A stretch of 64,000 bases of DNA from Oreocharis arfaki (lineage: Eukaryota > Chordata > Aves > Passeriformes > Paramythiidae): the NCBI GenBank assembly GCA_013398015.1, contig VZRR01013752.1, forward strand, positions 29,340 through 93,339. Reading direction: 5' to 3'. The translations under genes were made by a program, and so were the position numbers. Below, in pieces: positions 1 to 11,232 of this stretch (position 1 is the stretch's first letter; every line of letters starts with the position of its first letter). The notes below the pieces were generated by a model that made no database searches, was not told the origin of the DNA, and saw only the letters and a program-made list of their open reading frames with translations.

Positions 1-181
1 AACATGCTCCATTTTATAAATAATGGAGGAGGGACAGAGAAAACCTCCTGTAAAGTGAGTCAGGACAGAAGGAAGGTCCCTAAACTGCTCCATGGTTTTG
101 CTGTTGGCATCTCATTCCTGGAAAACCGAAGTGCGAGTGTGTGGATGGCCAATATCTCTGTCGTTACACAGGCATAGATAA

Positions 182-223
182 CACGGCTGATTAACCGTGG
201 CTAATGAACCACGGCTAATTAAG
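182..223. repeat. Three 14-bp units with homeodomain cores
   Basis: Three consecutive 14-bp units (182-195, 196-209, 210-223) share the pattern YRYGGCTRATKAAS. The second and third contain TAAT and the first contains GATTAA. Adjacent units also form partial inverted repeats (ACGGCT...ACCGT). It could be a small homotypic cluster of homeodomain sites or a chance short duplication. Confidence 0.55.
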
Positions 224-1030
224 CAGGGCCATGCTTTGGGACACTCAGCAGTGCCTCTGCTGTGGGCCGGGAGGGAAGCAGGAGCGGGCCCGTCCCTGCC
301 CCGCCGCTCGGAGCTCCCTGCGTCTCGCCAGACACTCAGACTCCTCGGAGCACTTTCACAATCATCTCTCGGCTCCTCAATTACCGCTTCCTCCTCCTCC
401 TCCCCCGCCTCTCCCTCCTGTTTGACCTTCTGGTCATTCCTCGGGCGCTGGATGCGGAGCCGGAGCTCCAGCACCCCTCCAATTAAAGGCAGGAGAGTGT
501 GGCACACCAGAGTTGCCTAACGAACCTCTGAAACCCCTCCACCTCTCCTTGATCTCCCTTTGGACCCATCTCAAACCCCGGGTTTCTCCCTGACACGGTG
601 ATTCCAGGGCCTGCTTTGCTTTTTGGCTGTGGGTGCAGTGTGAGGCGCAGGCTGGATGCCCGGGTTCACATCTTGCACTCGGGGGATTTATTTTTAATTC
701 CCAAAGCCCACTGGATGGAATGATCAGCAATCAAAGAGTAGGCAGTTATCACTCTTGCAAACTTTCCTGGGCCTCAGTAATTAACCCAACAAATTAGTTA
801 AAGGCTCCAATGCGGAAGGAGATCGCTAGACTGTGGTCAAGACACACATTTAAGGATTTTTCCCTTAAGCTGCTTTTCTGGGGGAAGCTTTGATAAAAGC
901 CATATGATCCCAATTATCATTAACTCCGTGTGGTTTCGCTGCGTTTGGAGCTCTCAGACGTCAGCAGACAGGAGCCCTGTGTTCAGGCTTTAATGTAGGG
1001 CTGGTATTTATGTAATTCCCGTTTGGATTT

Positions 1031-1045
1031 GTCAGCTGACAGCTG
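1031..1045. promoter_or_regulatory. Palindromic double E-box with TGACAG core
   Basis: GTCAGCTGAC (1031-1040) is a perfect 10-bp palindrome around the E-box CAGCTG. A second CAGCTG follows at 1040-1045, and TGACAG, the MEIS/PKNOX core, spans the junction at 1037-1042. Compound bHLH plus TALE sites occur in vertebrate enhancers. The site is seen directly; its function is inference. Confidence 0.3.
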
Positions 1046-3171
1046 AAAGGGAAGATTTCAGACAATTTATGGGCACAGCCTGTGGCCCGTTGTGCTGAGT
1101 GACACTTCCTCCATGGAGCTCATGTGACAGAGAGCTGCTCCAACATATTTTAAATGCCGGCTTCAAAAACCCAAACATTTTCATTTTGCCTCACGTGCAG
1201 CCTGAAAAACACGAAGGTGAGTTTTAAGGTGTCACTGCTCCACAGCAGACTCAGAGTGATTCAATAAACTGATTTAAATCCTGTTTTTGGAGGATTCCTA
1301 CCCTCTTAACGTCCCTAAAACATCAAAGTGTCTCTTGCCTTGAGCTCTGCTCCGTCAGGCCGAGCCTTCCTCCCCAGGCAGCGGCAGGAATTCGGCAAAC
1401 AGGGAGATGTGATTCACTCTTAAGATCTTCCAGTGTGCGGATGAGTCACTGATAAGGACATGGAAGTTGTGCTGACCAGATTGAGAGCGCGCTGGGAATC
1501 ACAGGATGTAGCTGGGAACAGATGAGGGAGCCTGAAAAATCCTGTAATTGAGGAAGCACAGATGAAAATCCTCAGGCTGGGGAGATGTTCCACTGACAGG
1601 ACAAAAGTCCAGTTTAGGTTTGGATTTAGGCCTGTTTGCAGCTCGTGAAAGTTTGGGGTTCTCAGCAATCTGGAGAAAGAAAAACTAAAGCTAAAACCAA
1701 ACCACAAAATTAACCCCGGAGCATCTTTATTCTGTAATATTTTGGCTGCATGTGACTGGAAATGTTGGTTCCGGATGCTGGGGATGACCAGGAGGCAGAA
1801 ACCTCTTAAGGAATTATATTTTCACTAAATTTTGAGGGTTTTGTCATTTTTTTCCCTAGCCACCAGTAGAGTTAGATCATAAAAGCTGAGGGAAGCTTGA
1901 AAATTTTCTCGTGTTTTTATTTATGGGGCAGAACCCAGGGGTGGCTGCTTCACTTAATTCACCAAAATTTCGGGGACAAGGAGCGGGGAATTCTGTCTGA
2001 ACACACCACATTGCTCTCAGGCTTCTCACACCCTTTGAGGAAAAGAAATCAACTTTTCCCAAGATCTCAGGTGCCACTTCCATAGGTTCCCTTAATCAGC
2101 GGGACTGACAGAACATGAGATGTTCACCTCGGTCTCTCAGGGACATTTGGGGACAGTTTGATGCCACTCTGCCTCGTGCCATCATTTTTTTTCCTGGTTT
2201 CCTGCTCATCTAAACCCTGCCTGGCTTTTTTTAGGGCTGCAGTAGCATAGCCTGGTGTTTTCCAGCGTCCCAACATCAAATTCTGGACGTTTTGCTCCTA
2301 AATATGCAGAGAAGCAGGCTGGGAAGCAGCCAAATTCCTGCTCGGTGTCACACACAGACTCCTCCTGCACAGCAGGCCCAGACTTGGCCCTGGGATTCCT
2401 CACACTGATTCATCCCGAGGTTATTTTTCTGGGATATTGCCAGAATCATGGCACAGCTGGAAAATCTGATGCTGATTCATCACCTTTCACCAGCTACTCC
2501 TCAAAAATCTCCAAGGACAGCATGCCAGGGATAAAGTTTCCCCGTGGCTGTCGGGAAGGTTGAAGAGAATTCCACTTTTTCTCAGGAAGTTTCAGAGCTT
2601 TTGGCTAGTCAGATGCTACAATCAAAAATATCAGCTCAACAGCTTGGAGAAACACTTTAAGACGCCTTAAAACATTTTCAAAATGCTTTTATATTTTCCA
2701 TTTTTCAACATCCTCAGCATTTCTTTTCTTTATGATGTTCTGAACTCCTCAGTGTTTCAGCTCAGAAGTTGGAATTTCAACTTCCCTTGGCTGATAGCTC
2801 TTGTTTCACTGGTTGGAAATTCTCTGATATTTCTAATTTCCAAGGCTTTTCTCAGCCAAGGCTTGTGGGAGCACAGACAGGCCCACATTTGCCTGCTCTT
2901 CCCAGATTTTCCACGGCAGGTCACACAGAAATGGGAGAATTCCCTGTTCCTCCTGTGAAACTCCAACATTTGCAGTGTCCCCTGCCCCAGGCAGGGCGTA
3001 AACCCAGGACACACAGAAGAAACCCCACAGGTCAGAGGTTTCTGTGGTGCTGCCCAGACCAGGTTTTTTATTTGCATTAGTGCTGATTTCTGCATGAAGC
3101 TCCACAACCTGCATGTAAAGGATGTAAAGGAGAAGAGATCCATCCCTTCAGGAGGGTGACGTTCAGGAATG

Positions 3172-3310
3172 ATCATAAGATCATGGAACAGAATCTCCTG
3201 AGCTGGGAGGGACCCACAGGGATCACCCAGTGCAGCTCCTGGCCCTGCACAGACACCCCAACAATCCCACCCTGGGCATCCCTGGCAGTGGTGCCCGAAC
3301 ACTCCTGGAG
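3172..3310 (-). mobile_element. CR1 LINE fragment, 3' end, minus orientation
   Basis: The sequence reads as the reverse complement of a CR1 3' end. It starts with a CR1-tail-like ATCATGGAA, then GAGCTGGGAGGGACCC, a hallmark 'ctggccctgcacagacacccca' segment and the 'ccctgggcatccctggcagtg' segment. It belongs to the same subfamily as 20065-20255, 12275-12550 and 51222-51590. It is 5'-truncated and carries no coding part. Confidence 0.85.
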
Positions 3311-3535
3311 CTCTAAATTCAGGATGGGAGGGAGGTGATCCCAGGGTTTCCTCTCCCAGAGGAGGTCTCCTCAGAAGAAGCCAGAGGCTGAGTGTGTCAC
3401 TGTCTGCCGGGGTGAGGCCGGTTTGGGTGGAACCTCTCCCAGGTAACACCAGCAGATCAAAAAGCAGCAGAAAAAATTGAGAGATTTGGGAAAACCTTCA
3501 CCAGCCACTTGGAAACTGCTCCAGAAAACCTTGGA
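3311..3535. other. Unique spacer between CR1 fragments
   Basis: No gene or repeat is recognised. This is a short stretch between two CR1 pieces in the same orientation. Confidence 0.4.
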
Positions 3536-3690
3536 ATGTTTCAGCTTGGAACAGATCTTAAAGCCCATCTTGTCTCCACCCCCTGCCATGGCAGGGACAC
3601 CTTCCACTGTCCTAGGCTGCTCCAAGCCCCGTCCAACCTGGCCTTGGGCACTGCCAGGGATCCAGAGGCAGCCTCAGCTCCTCAGGAAAC
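3536..3690 (-). mobile_element. CR1 LINE fragment, minus orientation
   Basis: It contains the common CR1 3' block: TTAAAGCCCAT, a gap, CTGCCATGGCAGGGACACC, CCACTGTCC, GGCTGCTCCAAGCCCC and CTGCCAGGGATCCAGAGGC. It is somewhat diverged from the younger copies (CTAGG for CCAGG), and its 5' part is missing. Confidence 0.85.
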
Positions 3691-3699
3691 TCTCCCGAC

Positions 3700-3900
3700 T
3701 GCTCACTTCTCACAGCCTTCCTCCTGCAGCACATCCCTGCCCGACCGTGCCCCAAAATGTCCCAGGAGGCTGTCCTGGAAACTCACCTGTGCCCTTTCCT
3801 GGGCAGTGATTGCAGGCTGGAAGTGCCCTTGGAAACTGCTTGTGGAGGGCTTTGCACAGAGCTGGGAATGAGAAGAGGCTGAAAAATCAGAGAATCCCAG
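3700..3900. repeat. Duplicated block, copy A (non-CR1 part)
   Basis: This block is matched by 11233-11455. Shared segments include TCACAGCCTTCCTCCTGCAG, the run ending CATCCCTGCC, GGAAGTGCCCTTGGAAACTG and GAAGAGGCTGAAAAATCAGA. Both copies run straight into the 3' end of a CR1 element at the same junction, so the CR1 insertion predates the copying or both belong to one longer repeat. Small indels separate the copies. It shows no coding potential. Confidence 0.75.
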
Positions 3901-4112
3901 AATGGTTTGGGTTGGATGGGACCTCAAAGCCCATCCAGTGCCACCCCTGCCATGGGCAGGGTCACCTTCCACTGTCCCAGGCTGCTCCAAGCCCCAGTGT
4001 CCAGCCTGGCCTTGGACACTGCCAGGGATCCAGGGGCAGCCACAGCTGCTCTGGGCACCCTGTGCCAGGGCCTGCCCACCCTCCCAGAGAAGGATTTTGT
4101 CCAGGTCTCCAA
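3888..4112 (-). mobile_element. CR1 LINE fragment, minus orientation
   Basis: This is a CR1 3' end running from AATCCCAGAATGGTTTGGG through the CCATGGGCAGGG, CTGCTCCAAGCCCC and GGATCCAGGGGCAGCC blocks to GGGCCTGCCCACCCTCCC. It belongs to the commonest subfamily in this window. It lies directly next to the duplicated block at 3700-3900, as its counterpart does near 11455. Confidence 0.9.
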
Positions 4113-4571
4113 CCTCCATCTTTAAAGAGCTGCCCCGAGCATCTCCGCAGCAAACCCAGGCAGGGGAGATGGCAATTCCCGCTGGGAATGTGAAAACATG
4201 CGGGCTTGGAATGCACGGCCTTGTCAAACAGGGGCTGGGCCCTGCCCTAAACACAGCCCTGGCTTAACCAAACCCAGCTAAGAAAAGCCTGTGGTGCTGG
4301 GGACCTGCAATTGCTCAGCTGGGCTGGGGTTGGAGGCAGAGCCACCAAGAGAACAGGGATTTAAACACGGCCCAGCAGCACAAAGCTGGGCTTGCATGGA
4401 CTGGCCTTGCTGCTGACAAGGATTTGGATGGCTGAGGATTAAAGTTTGCCCATCAAATCTTTCCATGACATCCTCCAGTGTTCCCGTTTTAATTGCAGGA
4501 AAAATTCCTGCATCCATCTCTTCCTTCTACTCCGGGAAGTTAAGAATTAATTCTATTGAGCTGTAAATTGC

Positions 4572-4613
4572 TGTGTTTTATTAATCCTCCTCTGTGTTTT
4601 ATTAATCCTCCTC
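4572..4613. repeat. 21-bp tandem duplication, two copies
   Basis: Two identical adjacent units each contain TTTTATTAATCC. The identity suggests a recent slippage or duplication event. Each unit carries a TTAAT homeodomain-like core. Confidence 0.7.
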
Positions 4614-5120
4614 AGTCAAGCATGCAGGCATTGCATTTCTTTACCCTTTTCCAGGCTTTTCCCATTTACACGGAGCCACCTCCAAACTCAACATTAGGGA
4701 AGTGCTGTAAGGCCTTGGGTCTGCTGGGTTTAGGCACTGGCAGTGGGACAGGTTCCTGAAATCCCCAGCGATCCCATCACCTCTGCTCCTTGAGCTCCAG
4801 CCTACTGGGTTAAATCCTGCAACGCCCTTTTCTCCATTTCCAGGTGGAGGTGGGAGCTTGCTTTCAAAATCCAGGCAGTAAATGGAATTAACACCCTGAC
4901 AGCCCTGGAGCAGCCACCGGGAAGATAAAAACAAGGTGCTGTGGGGAAAAATGGCCCCAAACTCCTGGGAAATGTCCTGGTGCATCTTTTCCTGCTGCCC
5001 TGAGTGTGCATCCCAATGGATTTTCACCACACGGACAGTCCTGCACTCTGGAGGCTGCAAAAAATGAGTTAAATGCAGTTATTTTTAAAATAAATTGTTA
5101 AAAATGCCACTGTGTGATGC

Positions 5121-5132
5121 CTGATTAATCAG
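5121..5132. promoter_or_regulatory. Perfect 12-bp palindrome CTGATTAATCAG
   Basis: CTGATTAATCAG equals its own reverse complement and is followed closely by GTTAAT at 5135-5140. Palindromic TAAT-type sites can bind paired-class or HNF1-type homodimers. The palindrome is seen directly; a regulatory role is inference. Confidence 0.25.
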
Positions 5133-5569
5133 TTGTTAATGAGATCACCATCTGCATAAGGCCGAAGCAAAAATCCTCCAGTAGAGGGAGTGACCAAATT
5201 AAAAATCCCACCTAAAGTGCCTCTGGAATTTCGTGCTGCTGGTAAAAGTCTTTATTCCTGAAATGTTTGGGAAGCAGGGAATTCTCTTCCACGGAGCCTC
5301 ATGTGTGGGGCTGACACATCCCACGCTCAAAAAGCGCCATTAAATGTGGGAGCAGAGCCAGAAAATTCCTTCATTGTGCAGCTGTGGCTGCTGTCACCGT
5401 GCCCTCCGTGGGGATATTTGGGATGTCACGGGCACGTGTGACACCAATCACCCTGGCTGGCGCTTCAAAAGGATCCCAAAATCCCAGCTTTGATCCTCCC
5501 TGAGCTGAAGGCCAAACAGGAGCTGCATTTCCTTCCCCTGCTGGAGAAAAGTCCTGGTTTATCTGAAGG

Positions 5570-5990
5570 ATTAAAAGGTTGGGTGGCTTTTAAGGAGCCC
5601 TGAAACAACAGCTCGGAGGTACCTGGGATGATGGGGCTCATCTGGCCCTGTCCTCTTCCCAATCCATCTTTATCCGTCTTCCACTGGCACCTAAAAAAGA
5701 CTTTTTTTCTTCAAAGCAGCTTCAAAAAACTGCTCCTAACCAGGGCGATGCTGAAAGAAAAAGCCTCTTTTTCCAGCTGACCCTGAATTCCCATTTTTCC
5801 ATCATATCTCAGTTTAATCTTCTTTTCCTGTAGTGTTTGGGGGTTTTTTTCCCAGCCAGCATCAGAACCCCGAACTGGGATTTCAGAGATGCACTTTCAG
5901 AAGCCTGAAGTTCGACAGCTCCTCCCTCAAAACCTGTCCTGAGGTAAAAACCAGCGTTTATCCCATTTCAAAATAGGATAAGAAAAGCAG
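5570..5990. repeat. 421-bp direct duplication, copy 1
   Basis: The block from ATTAAAAGGTTGGGTGG to ATAAGAAAAGCAG is repeated at 8145-8565 with only scattered substitutions and one-base indels. By eye identity is above 90 percent, and both copies span 421 bp. The flanks do not match on either side. It is not a CR1 or LTR that I recognise and has no credible coding frame. It is a recent local duplication or a low-copy repeat. Confidence 0.9.
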
Positions 5991-7084
5991 TGTTTGGGAT
6001 ATGAGGAAAAAAAATTGGGGGCAATAAAAGGGAGGAGATGTAACCCCACCTAAAAATGAACTTCCAGTGCTGATTTTAAACATGGGGGTGGATAGACAAT
6101 GAAATTGTTCATAACCCCTTATCTGTCCTTTCTCCCAGCTTCCCAAGGTGGTTTTATTTTTGCTTTCTGTGCCCAGGCTGACCTGGCTGCTCAGTCCCGT
6201 GCCAGGTGAATTTTCGAAGCCCCATAAACTTCACAGCTGCAGCACGCAAACACTTTATTTTTATTTTCCTTTCTCCCCGAGACAAACACCGTAACCTCCC
6301 TCGGGGAAAACAAGAGGGCTCCAAGTTTAGCAGGCGGGCTGCAGCGATCATTAGCGAAGCACAATTTCACGGCAGGAAGTCGCCTCGCATCCCGGCTCTG
6401 CATCCCAGACATTTTATGGGCTGGATGCAGAAAGCCCGACTGGGGAATGTTGGGGTTTTTAACAGCCATATTTTGGGCCCATAAAATAACCAACTACAAC
6501 GGTTCATTTTCACCCACACACCCAAATTGCTGGTTGGGATCACAATTTCAGGCCCCCGACACCCCTTACACAAACAGACAGCGCTCACCAGCAAAAAAAA
6601 AAAAAGGCAAGGCAGGAGGGGAGGCTCGGGGGATTGGGATGGGAGTTAAAAAAACACCCAGCAAACGAGCAGCAGCTGCCTGATTATAGCCTGCAGGCAG
6701 GCTCCCCAGGAAGCGCTTCCCGGGATGTGCTGTCTCCCAGTTCTCCCAGTTCTCCCGTCTCTCCATCACCTCAGCGACTTTGGGCTCTCCCGGCCTCCTC
6801 CCGTCAGCTGCTCCAGCCCAGAGCAGCTCCCAGCAGCAGCAGCAGCAGCGACTTAGAATTTGCTGTAGCTCTTTCCTGAGCTCCTTCCATGGGTGCTTTG
6901 GATTGGAGGAAATTCCAAAGTCGTGATCTCCTCACCCTAACAAACACTCGGCCCTGCTTGAAATGCAGATACACAGCGTGGCCAAGCCAAGCTGGGAAAC
7001 AGTTTAGGGTTTGCTGGTCCTTCAGGGCAGGAGAAATAGGGAAAAAGGGAATAAACACTTATTAGGATGATGCTTTGGTGGAGT
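5991..7084. other. Gene-free block with CNE-like stretch and a CAG run
   Basis: No gene is supported. At 6200-6480 the sequence is repeat-free and contains homeodomain-like motifs (ATCATTAGCG, TTTTATGGG). There is an A-run near 6594-6605 and a (CAG)6 run at 6831-6849. Open frames through the CAG run have no domain. Confidence 0.35.
6831..6849. repeat. (CAG)6 trinucleotide run
   Basis: Six perfect CAG units in non-coding DNA. It is short and likely polymorphic. Confidence 0.85.
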
Positions 7085-7172
7085 GGGTGGCATCCCAGCC
7101 CGTGGCATGGGGTAGAACGAGAGGATCTTTCGGGTCCTTTCCAAGCCAAGCCATTCCATGACTCTGGGATAA
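7085..7172 (+). mobile_element. CR1 LINE 3' remnant, plus orientation
   Basis: This is a degenerate CR1 3' terminus: a GGCATGGGGTAGAACGAGA segment, then TCGGGTCCTTTCCAAGCCAA and ATTCCATGACTCTGGGAT. Only the last ~90 bp of the element remain. Confidence 0.75.
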
Positions 7173-7384
7173 ATCAAATAATACCTCTCTCCCTAAAAAC
7201 TTGACACCCCTAATCACCCTCATCTCCCAAATGAGAGGATTTTCATTCAAGATTCATATTTACACAGCATGTTTCTGATGGAAATAAACTTCCACCAAAG
7301 CTTTTCCAAACCACCTCAGGACTTCTAACAATTTCCAGTGGGAATTGGGAGCCAAATCCTTCCGAGAGCTTAAGAAAAAAATCA

Positions 7385-7535
7385 CAAAATCCCAGAATCC
7401 CAGAAGGGTTTGGGTTGGGAGAGACCTTAAAGCTCATCCAGCAGTGGGCAGGGACACCTTCCACTGTCCCAGGGTACTCCAAGCCCCATCCAGCCTGGCC
7501 TCGGACACTTCCAAGGATCCAGGGGCAGCTCTGAG
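7385..7535 (-). mobile_element. CR1 LINE fragment, minus orientation
   Basis: The sequence runs from AATCCCAGAAGGGTTTGGG through a CR1 3' block to GGATCCAGGGGCAGC. An internal deletion has removed most of the segment before GTGGGCAGGGACACC. It is truncated at the 5' side. Confidence 0.85.
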
Positions 7536-8144
7536 TAGTGGCTAATTACTGAGTAGTGACTCCCAAATATCAGCTACTCAGTAAAGTAAACAGGATTGGA
7601 ATTAAAATAGATTTTTTTTTCTGGGATATTCCTGAGATTGAATACCAGGCTAAGCACCCCGAGCTGCTGCCTTGGCAGGCCCTAAAACAAGGAAAAGGAG
7701 CACTGGGCTCGAAAGGCGCAGATTTCTGGAGCAGCCCTGCAATTCCAGAAGGAATTATGTGGTGCTGATTAAGGAGGAACTTTCTCTTATCTTTCTAAGT
7801 CTCACTTTCAGTGAGAAACTCGCACCAAACACAGTAAGAGTTTAAAACATTTTAAGGCAAAAACTGGCTGTAAAATAGAGATCTAAAGGTGACTGAGCCC
7901 CTCCAGCCAGGCCTTTGTGCCTGGTGTGACCAACCTGGCCTAAAAAAGCAGCTCCACCCTGGAGGCAGCACATTGCATCTCCTTCTTCTGCGTGTTCCCA
8001 CTGCTCCGAGCCAGAGGGGAGCTCAGCTTGCGAACACAAATCCCTTGGAGTCTGCCTGGGGCAGGTGATGTTTGTCCCGAAGCCACATCCCAGGAGCTTC
8101 TCTCCTTCAATGGCTTCCTTCCAGAGTTGCTCACTAAAAAAAGC
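7536..8144. other. Gene-free unique stretch
   Basis: No exon, repeat or RNA gene is recognised. A T-run near 7611-7620 precedes ordinary intergenic sequence up to the second copy of the 421-bp duplication. Confidence 0.4.
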
Positions 8145-8565
8145 ATTAAAAAGTTGGGTGGCTTTTAGGGAGCCCTGAAACAACAGCTTGGAGGTACCTG
8201 GGATGATGGGGCTCATCTGGCCCTGTCCCCTTTCCAATCCATCTTTATCCGTCTTCCACTGGCACCTAAAAAAGACTTTTTTACTTCAAAGCAGCTTCAA
8301 AAAACTACTCCTAACCAGGGCGATGCTGAAAGAAAAAGCCCCTTTTTCCAGCTGACCCTAAATTCCCATTTTTTCCATCATATCTCAGTTTAATCTTCTT
8401 TTCCTGTAGTGTTTGGGGGTTTTTTCCCAGCCAGCATCAGAACCCCGAACTGAGATTTCAGAGATGCACTTTTAGAAGCCTGAAGTTTGACAGCTCCTCC
8501 CTCAAAACCTGTCCTGAGGTAAAAACCAGCGTTTATCTTATTTCAAAATAGGATAAGAAAAGCAG
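8145..8565. repeat. 421-bp direct duplication, copy 2
   Basis: This is the partner of 5570-5990, in the same orientation and 2,575 bp downstream. Both copies contain GGTACCTGGGATGATGGGGC and CACTGGCACCTAAAAAAGAC. Different sequence flanks each copy, so this is not a tandem duplication of the whole interval. A mobile or transposed segment is more likely. Confidence 0.9.
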
Positions 8566-9111
8566 CTCCCTTCTGGCTTTGCTGGGCAGAGAAGGTGGGG
8601 AGAAGCTGGAATCCTCTGCCCTGCCCTGCCAGGAGGGGTTTTATCGCCCTGAGGGCCTCCAGCCCCCTTTCCTGGGTGGAACATGTGCACACCTGAGCGT
8701 GCAGAGCTGCTCTCTCCTGGCTCCTGCATCCTTCACCTCTGCCCCAAGTTCTCTCCAAGACTGATTTCCAGTTTCCAGCCCCCAGATTTCTTGGTTTGCA
8801 TCCATCTGCAACCTTCCCGCCTCAATCCTTGTCTCCAGCAAGGCTCTGGATGAAGCCCTGACAGCTTGTTCCTCTCACGGGATGCACTGCAGGAATTCTC
8901 AACAGTTTTAGAGGCTTTTTTACTAAAATTTTAAGTTCTACAGGTGCAGCTGCTGGTGAGCTGGGGATGGGAGAGGGTTTACAGATCTCTGGTTGATTTC
9001 TTTTTAAAGTGGAGGCAATCTGAGCAGCAAAAGCTGCTGCTGGAGAGGTTTGAGGAAGGACATCTCAGACCAATGTGCCCTGCAAGGCACCACCACCGGT
9101 ACTGCTTTTCA
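8566..9111. other. Gene-free unique stretch
   Basis: Nothing recognisable as a gene. Moderate GC, no tandem repeats. Confidence 0.4.
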
Positions 9112-9545
9112 GAGCTTCCCAGAATGGTTTGGGTGGGAAGGGGCCTCAAAGCCCATCCAGTGCCCCCCCTGCCATGGGCAGGGACACCTTCCACTGTCCC
9201 AGGCTGCTCCAAGCCCCAATGTCCAGCCTGGCCTTGGGCACTGCCAGGGATCCAGGGGCAGCCACAGCTGCTCTGGGCACCCTGTGCCAGGGCCTGCCCA
9301 CCCTCCTAGGGAACAATTCCTTCCCAATATCCAACCTAATTTTTCCACTTTCAGTTTGAACCCACTCCAGTTCCTGCTGCAGGGTCCCTCTCCAGTTTCC
9401 CTGTGTCCCTTCAGACCCTGGAAGGAGCTGTGAGGTCTCCACACAGCCTTCTCCTCTCCAGGCTGAACAATCCCAGCTCTCCCAGCCTGGCTCCACAGGG
9501 AAGGTGCCCCGGTCAAGACATGCTGGAGCCTCTCCACGTCACAGC
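9112..9545 (-). mobile_element. CR1 LINE fragment, longer, minus orientation
   Basis: About 430 bp of CR1 3' region. It starts at CCCAGAATGGTTTGGGTGGG and continues past the usual blocks into GGAACAATTCCTTCCCAATA, CCCTCTCCAGTTTCCCTGTG, TTCTCCTCTCCAGGCTGAAC and AATCCCAGCTCTCCCAGCCT. It gives the order of blocks for the main subfamily in this window. No reverse-transcriptase frame remains. Confidence 0.9.
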
Positions 9546-10544
9546 TCAGCTTTGGGGGTGCAGTGAATATCTGAATTTACTGTTAGGATGACATTCCAGC
9601 TGTAAATCCACGATTCCAGCGCACTGGGGAGGTGGTGGAAAAGCAGCTGCACATCCCACTCACCAAAGTTGTGGCAGACACTGTGGAAAATATTATTTAT
9701 CTCTTTTGGACGTCTGAAATCCATGTCTAAGAGGTGAAATGGTGTTGTGTGGCATGCAGGGAGTTCTTTAAGTGTGAAATATATCTACATATCCATATCT
9801 ATCTATACATGTATCTCTATATAAATACACAGCTATATCTCAAGTTGTGGCATTCAATAACTACCAACAGCTTCACCAGCCCTGAACTAACTGTGCAAAG
9901 CCAGAGGATTTCTGCCATTTCTCACTCAGCTTCAATCAACGCTTTTACACTTCAGACTCTTGGTTTGGGGCGAATTTTTCTGACTTTAGTGTTCCAAGAT
10001 TTCCCTTTATTTCTCGTCAAAGCCACACACCACGAGCTGAGCCAGCGCAGACCCACCAGAATTAGCTCCCAGATAGCTCATTTGCTGCAAATCACATTAC
10101 AATGGCTCCACGTGTGGCACGGTTTCCATGACTGGAAGGGAATTTAAAAGCAAACTTTGGCACTCAGCACATCCCCAGAGGTCCCATGACAAATGTAGGG
10201 GGCTGAAAGCAGCGGGGGAATGCTGAGCATGGGATGCTGCAGGCTCCGAGGGCACAGCCTGGGTTGAGTGAGTCACCCTGATATTTGCTGTGGAAAATGA
10301 GATGGTTCAATCCGCCTTCCCAGCACTGGATGGTCTCTCTTAAGTCAGGATCAACCAACATGAGGCAGTGAAATCTGAGCCACCGAGTTGGGAAAGGCTC
10401 TGGGGCTGCTGGTATTGAGTGGAGTTGGGTTTGTTTGGGTTTTTTTGAAGAATTACTCCTCTGTGGGGCACTAATCCAAACCTGAACTGTGAACTCCACC
10501 ACCATGAACTCCCTGACGGGCTGGGGCGGTGTCAGGAAGGAGGA
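9546..10544. other. Gene-free unique block with AT-rich tract
   Basis: No gene is recognised. The stretch 9778-9832 is a degenerate ATCTATA/ATATC low-complexity tract. The rest is unique sequence. Confidence 0.4.
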
Positions 10545-10700
10545 GAATGGACAAAATCCCACACTGGTTTGGGCTGGAAGGGATTTAAAGCCCATCCAGT
10601 TCCACAGGCAGGGGCACCTTCCAGTATCCCAGGGTGCTCCAGCCTGGCCTGAGACACTTCCAGGGATGGGAAGCCCAAAAGCTTTTCCAAACCCAGTTAG
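10545..10700 (-). mobile_element. CR1 LINE fragment, minus orientation
   Basis: CACTGGTTTGGGCTGGAAGG is followed by AAAGCCCATCCAGTTCCAC and CACTTCCAGGGATGGGAAG. It is shorter and more diverged than the main subfamily, with internal deletions. Confidence 0.8.
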
Positions 10701-11232
10701 ATGCTAAGCTGTGGAGTCCAAAGGCTGGGAGGGCAGCCCAGGGAAAGGCTGGAATTGCTGGGTGGATTTATGAAGATTTTCAGGGCTGGAGAAGCTGATT
10801 CCAGAGGGCTCTCTGGGCTCGGCTGCTCCTGACTTTTATCAGGTGTGTCCTTCCCGTGCTTCCCTGCCTGGGTGAGTTGCCCCGGAGGAAAATCTCCTCC
10901 CCCAGCGCCCTTTATCCCCGTGTGGTGTTTTAGCTGGCCCGTGCCAGAATCCCAGGGCACATTTTCCACACGGATGTGAGGATCCCCGTGGGGTTTTTTG
11001 TGGTATTAGTGGGAAAAGTCGCAATTCCATGAGCTGAACCAGGCAGCAGCTTCTCCTTGCTCAGGGCATTGACTCCCTGCCTCTCTCCCATCCTGTTGTT
11101 CCTAAAATCCACCACCGGGAGCAACCTAACCTGCAGCTGGATCCTTTTGGAGTGCGAAGCTCAATCCTTAAGTTTTAAGAAGGATCTTCTAGGCAGAATC
11201 CCTGCATTCAGCAGGTTCTCCTGGCTGCTTCT
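10701..11232. other. Gene-free unique stretch
   Basis: No exon or repeat is recognised. Some of it is GC-rich (10,850-10,960) but without clear gene structure. Confidence 0.35.

Larger units (their letters stand above)
1..3170. other. Gene-free unique block, possible conserved non-coding DNA
   Basis: No coding exon, CR1 fragment or long tandem repeat is visible. Several short stretches are rich in homeodomain-type TAAT cores and E-boxes, for example 182-223 and 1031-1045 (listed separately) and an AT-rich run at 770-930 with repeated TTAA/TAAT cores. The longest open frames here have no recognisable domain and no splice-site context. The low repeat content compared with the rest of the window is compatible with conserved regulatory DNA, but conservation cannot be seen from one sequence. 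Confidence 0.4.
4113..5569. other. Gene-free unique block
   Basis: No coding exon or large repeat is recognised. It contains a perfect two-copy 21-bp repeat at 4572-4613 (unit CTGTGTTTTATTAATCCTCCT less one base) and a perfect 12-bp palindrome at 5121-5132, both described below. The remainder is mixed-composition intergenic DNA. Confidence 0.4.

Noticed and set aside
2757..3449. A 230-codon minus-strand frame
   Set aside because: It crosses the CR1 fragment at 3172-3310 and includes peptides that recur in other CR1 copies. No domain is seen.
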